Below are positions 5,001 to 6,933 of a DNA stretch of 6,933 nt, piece by piece. The position numbers were made by a program, and so were the translations under genes. The DNA is from Deltaproteobacteria bacterium (GTDB lineage: Bacteria > Desulfobacterota > Desulfobaccia > Desulfobaccales > 0-14-0-80-60-11). How positions within the stretch are numbered: the first letter of the stretch is position 1; every line of letters begins with the position of its first letter. Location of the stretch: NCBI GenBank assembly GCA_019308625.1, contig JAFDHU010000134.1, forward strand, positions 1 to 6,933, in the 5' to 3' direction. A model generated the notes under the pieces. The model ran no database searches, was not told where the DNA came from, and saw nothing but the letters and a program-made list of their open reading frames with translations.

Positions 5001-5731
5001 AGGAATCGGACCTGGACATCGGCCGCTGTTACCTGCAGGAGACCCGCTACAGCCGCGAAGACCTGGGGCTGCCGCGTCGCTCCTTCCCTCGGGAGAATCC
5101 CTTCAAGGACTATCCCGCGGCGGCGCGCCGGGTGAAGTTGAAGCCCCAGGCGGACAAGCCCCCGGCAAATCTATGGGACTGCCTGGCCCGGCGGCGCTCG
5201 CAGCGGAGCTATCGGGACCGGCCCCTGACTATGGCTGAGCTCAACTCCCTGGTATGGGCCGCCCAGGGGGTCACCCAGGCCAGCCGCTACTACCTGCTGC
5301 GCACCGCCCCTTCAGCCGGGGCCCTCTATCCGGTGGAGACCTATCTGGCGGTGCACCGGGTGGAAGGTTTGGAGGCAGGCATCTGGCACCTTAAGGTGCA
5401 AAATTTTGAACTGGAACTTTTATCACCCGGAGACACCCGCCGCCCGCTGGTGGAGGCGGGACTGGGTCAGACCTTTTTGGGCACTGCCGCGGTGGTGTTC
5501 ATCTGGACGGGCATCCTCAACCGGGCCATGTGGAAATACCGGGAGCGGGCCATCCGTTATATTTTCCTGGATGCCGGCCACATCTGCCAAAACCTGATGC
5601 TGGCGGCCACGGCCCTGGGACTGGGCTGCTGCCCGGTAGGGGCCTTTTTCGACGAGGAAGTGGAACGCCTGCTGGGAGTGGACGGGCAGGAGGAAGTGGC
5701 CCTGTATCTGGCTTCGGTGGGTGCCATGTGA
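4997..5731 (+). CDS. SagB-type nitroreductase-family FMN oxidoreductase
   Basis: 244 residues of the nitroreductase fold, stand-alone SagB-like subgroup. Features are R65-R-R-S-Q-R70 (FMN phosphate contact), SLVWAAQGVT, TAPSAGALYPVE (103-114), ALGLGCCPVGAF (206-217) and the closing strand ALYLASVG. Members use FMN for two-electron oxidations or reductions; SagB enzymes proper oxidise azolines in peptide natural products. No cyclodehydratase or precursor peptide is next to it, so azole synthesis is not supported and the substrate is unknown. It begins inside the coaX stop codon (ATGA), preceded by AAGGGGGG, so it is translationally coupled to coaX. A terminator follows directly, making it the last gene of the glmM-coaX operon. 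The vicinal C211-C212 pair is notable. Confidence 0.85.
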   Translation: MKESDLDIGRCYLQETRYSREDLGLPRRSFPRENPFKDYPAAARRVKLKPQADKPPANLWDCLARRRSQRSYRDRPLTMAELNSLVWAAQGVTQASRYYLLRTAPSAGALYPVETYLAVHRVEGLEAGIWHLKVQNFELELLSPGDTRRPLVEAGLGQTFLGTAAVVFIWTGILNRAMWKYRERAIRYIFLDAGHICQNLMLAATALGLGCCPVGAFFDEEVERLLGVDGQEEVALYLASVGAM

Positions 5732-5754
5732 GCCCAGGGCCTCACCCGTTTTTT
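5719..5754 (+). terminator. Intrinsic terminator of the glmM-coaX-nitroreductase operon
   Basis: GGGTG (5719-5723) pairs with CACCC (5743-5747), or alternatively GTGAG (5728-5732) with CTCAC (5741-5745), followed by G and six T (5749-5754). The stem overlaps the stop codon. It separates the operon from the TPR gene. Confidence 0.65.
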
Positions 5755-5817
5755 CATCCTGAGAAAATTCCCGGCGTTTTTTCCGCCTCACCTACCAAAC
5801 TGATACCAGGGGAGATT

Positions 5818-6222
5818 ATGAAGCGACTGTTTGTCATGTGTGTCTTGCTGCTGGGGGCGGCGGTGGCTGCCAGCCAGACGGGTGCCGCCGATAAGGCTCA
5901 GGAAGCCCTGAAGCGGGCTTCCCGGGATTACCTCAAGCACGGCCTCATCCTGGCCACGGAAAATCGCCATGAAGCGGCGGTCAAATCCTTTCAGCAGGCC
6001 ATCCATCTGGATCCGGGCTCGGCCGAAGCCTACAGCCTGTTAGGCAGTGCGCTGGCCAAAACAGGCAAGTACCGGGAAGCCGAAAAGGCTCTCAGGAAGG
6101 CGGTGGAGCTGGACCCCAACTACGGCGAGGGCTACTACTACCTGGGTCTGTTCCTGAAGGAACAGGGAAGGACACAGGAGGCGGAAGAGGCCTTCCGCAA
6201 GGCCCGGCAATGTTCCCGTTGA
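5818..6222 (+). CDS. Exported protein with three tetratricopeptide repeats
   Basis: 134 residues. The N-terminus (MKRLFVMCVLLLGAAVAAS) is a Sec signal peptide: a basic start, a hydrophobic core at 4-18, and possible cleavage near AVA-A (17/18) or GAA-D (24/25). No lipobox follows. Three TPR units fill the rest: about 37-66 (LILATENRHEAAVKSFQQAI to LDP), 69-100 (AYSLLGSALAKTGKYREAEK to LDP) and 103-131 (GYYYLGLFLKEQGRTQEAEE). TPRs form a helical scaffold for protein contacts, so it is probably a periplasmic adaptor, but its partner is unknown. AGGGGAG lies just before the ATG at 5818, although the spacing is short. It follows the operon terminator and must have its own promoter, which I cannot place with confidence. 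It stops just before a hairpin. Confidence 0.85.
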   Translation: MKRLFVMCVLLLGAAVAASQTGAADKAQEALKRASRDYLKHGLILATENRHEAAVKSFQQAIHLDPGSAEAYSLLGSALAKTGKYREAEKALRKAVELDPNYGEGYYYLGLFLKEQGRTQEAEEAFRKARQCSR

Positions 6223-6240
6223 GCCTCAGGACACCTAGCG

Positions 6241-6267
6241 GGTGATAAAAATCACCAGACGGTTTTT
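6241..6267 (+). terminator. Hairpin between the convergent TPR and HATPase genes
   Basis: GGTGAT-AAAA-ATCACC (6241-6256) is a perfect six-base stem with a four-base loop, followed six bases later by five T (6263-6267). It lies 19 bases after the TPR stop and probably ends that transcript. The gap before the T-tract weakens the call. The same bases overlap the 3' end of the minus-strand gene. Confidence 0.5.
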
Positions 6268-6596
6268 CTTATCCAAAGTAGAGCCGGGCTGAGGCAGATG
6301 CCGCCGGAGAACGGGTTGAGCCCTTCAGGACGGGGTGCCGGCCCGTCGTCCTCAAAAGTGAGACGCAGCCTGGTTCCCTGGTTTTCCAGCCTGACCACGA
6401 TGGAGACGGGCTGTTGCGGTCCATAAACCCCGGTTACCAGGTGCTGGAAAATCTCAGTGGCGGCCTCCTCCAGGTTGTCCCGGCGGTTTGGGGGCAAGCC
6501 GTGGTCTTTTCCCCAGCGCCGGACAAAGTCCTGCAGAATCCGGAGGTTTTCCGGGCGGTTGCTCACCGTCAGGCGGGCGGACATGGCTTCCGACAT
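6252..6596 (-). CDS. Anti-sigma-type HATPase (RsbW-like), C-terminus probably frameshifted
   Basis: 114 residues in the open frame, shorter than the usual 135-150 for serine-kinase anti-sigma factors. The N-terminus (LTVSNRPENLRILQDF, then GLPPNRRDNLEEAATEI) and the strand leading to EDDGPAPRP (82-90) fit the HATPase_c_2 fold. In the N-box the usual Asn is Glu (E44-A-A-T-E48), and the GGxGL loop reads GGICL. After IRK111 the frame ends in TVW. One additional A in the A5 run (complement of 6263-6267) would instead give KNRLVIFITR, matching the family's last strand and ending at 6235. So this is a decayed gene, a sequencing error or a divergent member. ATG 6584 is an alternative start; neither start has a good ribosome site. 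No partner STAS protein or phosphatase is in view. Confidence 0.6.
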   Translation of the reverse strand: MSEAMSARLTVSNRPENLRILQDFVRRWGKDHGLPPNRRDNLEEAATEIFQHLVTGVYGPQQPVSIVVRLENQGTRLRLTFEDDGPAPRPEGLNPFSGGICLSPALLWIRKTVW

Positions 6597-6773
6597 ACTC
6601 AGTGGCTGGTCGCAGGAGGTTTATTTCCGGCTATCGCAGAAAATGACTTCTACCCCCAGCGATTTGTTAAAAAATTAATCCCCACCGAGGTCCTTTGCAA
6701 TACTTGTGCCTTATATCGGAAACCACCCGGTGTTTGATAAGCCACCTGCAAAATTCTGCCTTGTTCTGAACTC

Positions 6774-6933
6774 TCAGCCGGCTCTCTTGACCCCGCCCTT
6801 TTTAGGCCGCAGATAGCGGTCCCGCTCACTGAAGATGCAGCCGCAGTACTGCTGCCGGTAAAGCCCCAGGGCCTTGCTCTGCTCTATGCCCCGCCGCCAG
6901 CCTTCCCGGAAGTCCTGATAGTAAAAGGGAATC
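6774..6933 (-). CDS. queH: Epoxyqueuosine reductase QueH, C-terminal end (enters from right edge)
   Basis: The last 52 residues of QueH (formerly DUF208), which reduces epoxyqueuosine to queuosine in tRNA, the final step of queuosine synthesis, using an iron-sulfur cluster. The fragment contains YYQDFREGW, then GIEQSKALGLYRQQYCGCIF and SERDRY, the family's conserved C-terminus, including the CGC cysteines expected to be metal ligands. A basic tail (RPKKGGVKRAG) follows. The stop is TGA at 6776-6774; the start lies beyond the right edge. It is upstream of, and on the same strand as, the HATPase gene, separated by 177 bases in which I see only weak promoter-like elements (for example TATAAG on the minus strand near 6715), so co-transcription is uncertain. 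Confidence 0.9.
   Translation of the reverse strand, partial: IPFYYQDFREGWRRGIEQSKALGLYRQQYCGCIFSERDRYLRPKKGGVKRAG

Noticed and set aside
6614..6645. Plus-strand AGGAGG followed by a short ORF at 6643
   Set aside because: The first ATG is 23 bases away and opens only 11 codons; nothing supports translation.
6414..6737. 107-codon plus-strand ORF over the HATPase gene
   Set aside because: Antisense to a gene with recognisable domains; no protein family is seen in this frame.

Overview
The window looks like a chromosomal segment of a GC-rich anaerobic bacterium, most likely a deltaproteobacterium (Desulfobacterota). This rests on gene content: a Desulfovibrio-type one-cluster ferredoxin, glmM followed by coaX (type III pantothenate kinase), a stand-alone SagB-type flavin oxidoreductase and QueH rather than QueG. 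The genus cannot be fixed from sequence reading alone.

Left part (1 to about 1470, genes on the minus strand, visibly more AT-rich): one end of an integrated element ending at the 3' end of a tRNA-Phe(GAA) gene. Reading leftward from the tRNA there are repeated heptamers, a strong intrinsic terminator, a MerR-like regulator, a small Cro/XRE-type repressor, an excisionase/AlpA-type winged-helix protein, a 40-residue unrecognised ORF and the N-terminus of a CHC2 zinc-finger primase that runs off the left edge. The last four genes overlap end to start and should form one operon. The MerR and XRE genes each carry the same GCTACA-N6-GTATCATG operator at their start, so they are probably controlled together. 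No integrase is in view. The layout (regulators, AlpA, primase, tRNA) resembles a phage satellite or small integrative element.

Centre (1543 to 5754, plus strand, GC-rich): a divergent promoter region separates tRNA-Phe from a SAM-methyltransferase-fold gene that appears to be transcribed leaderlessly from an extended -10 promoter. Next come a 4Fe-4S ferredoxin, a structured leader with a possible 24-codon upstream ORF coupled to glmM, then glmM (cell-wall precursor synthesis), coaX (first step of CoA synthesis) and a SagB-like flavoprotein, tightly packed and closed by a terminator.

Right part (5755 to 6933): an exported three-TPR protein on the plus strand ends at a hairpin. It converges on a minus-strand anti-sigma-type HATPase gene whose C-terminus looks frameshifted. 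The minus-strand C-terminal end of queH enters from the right edge.
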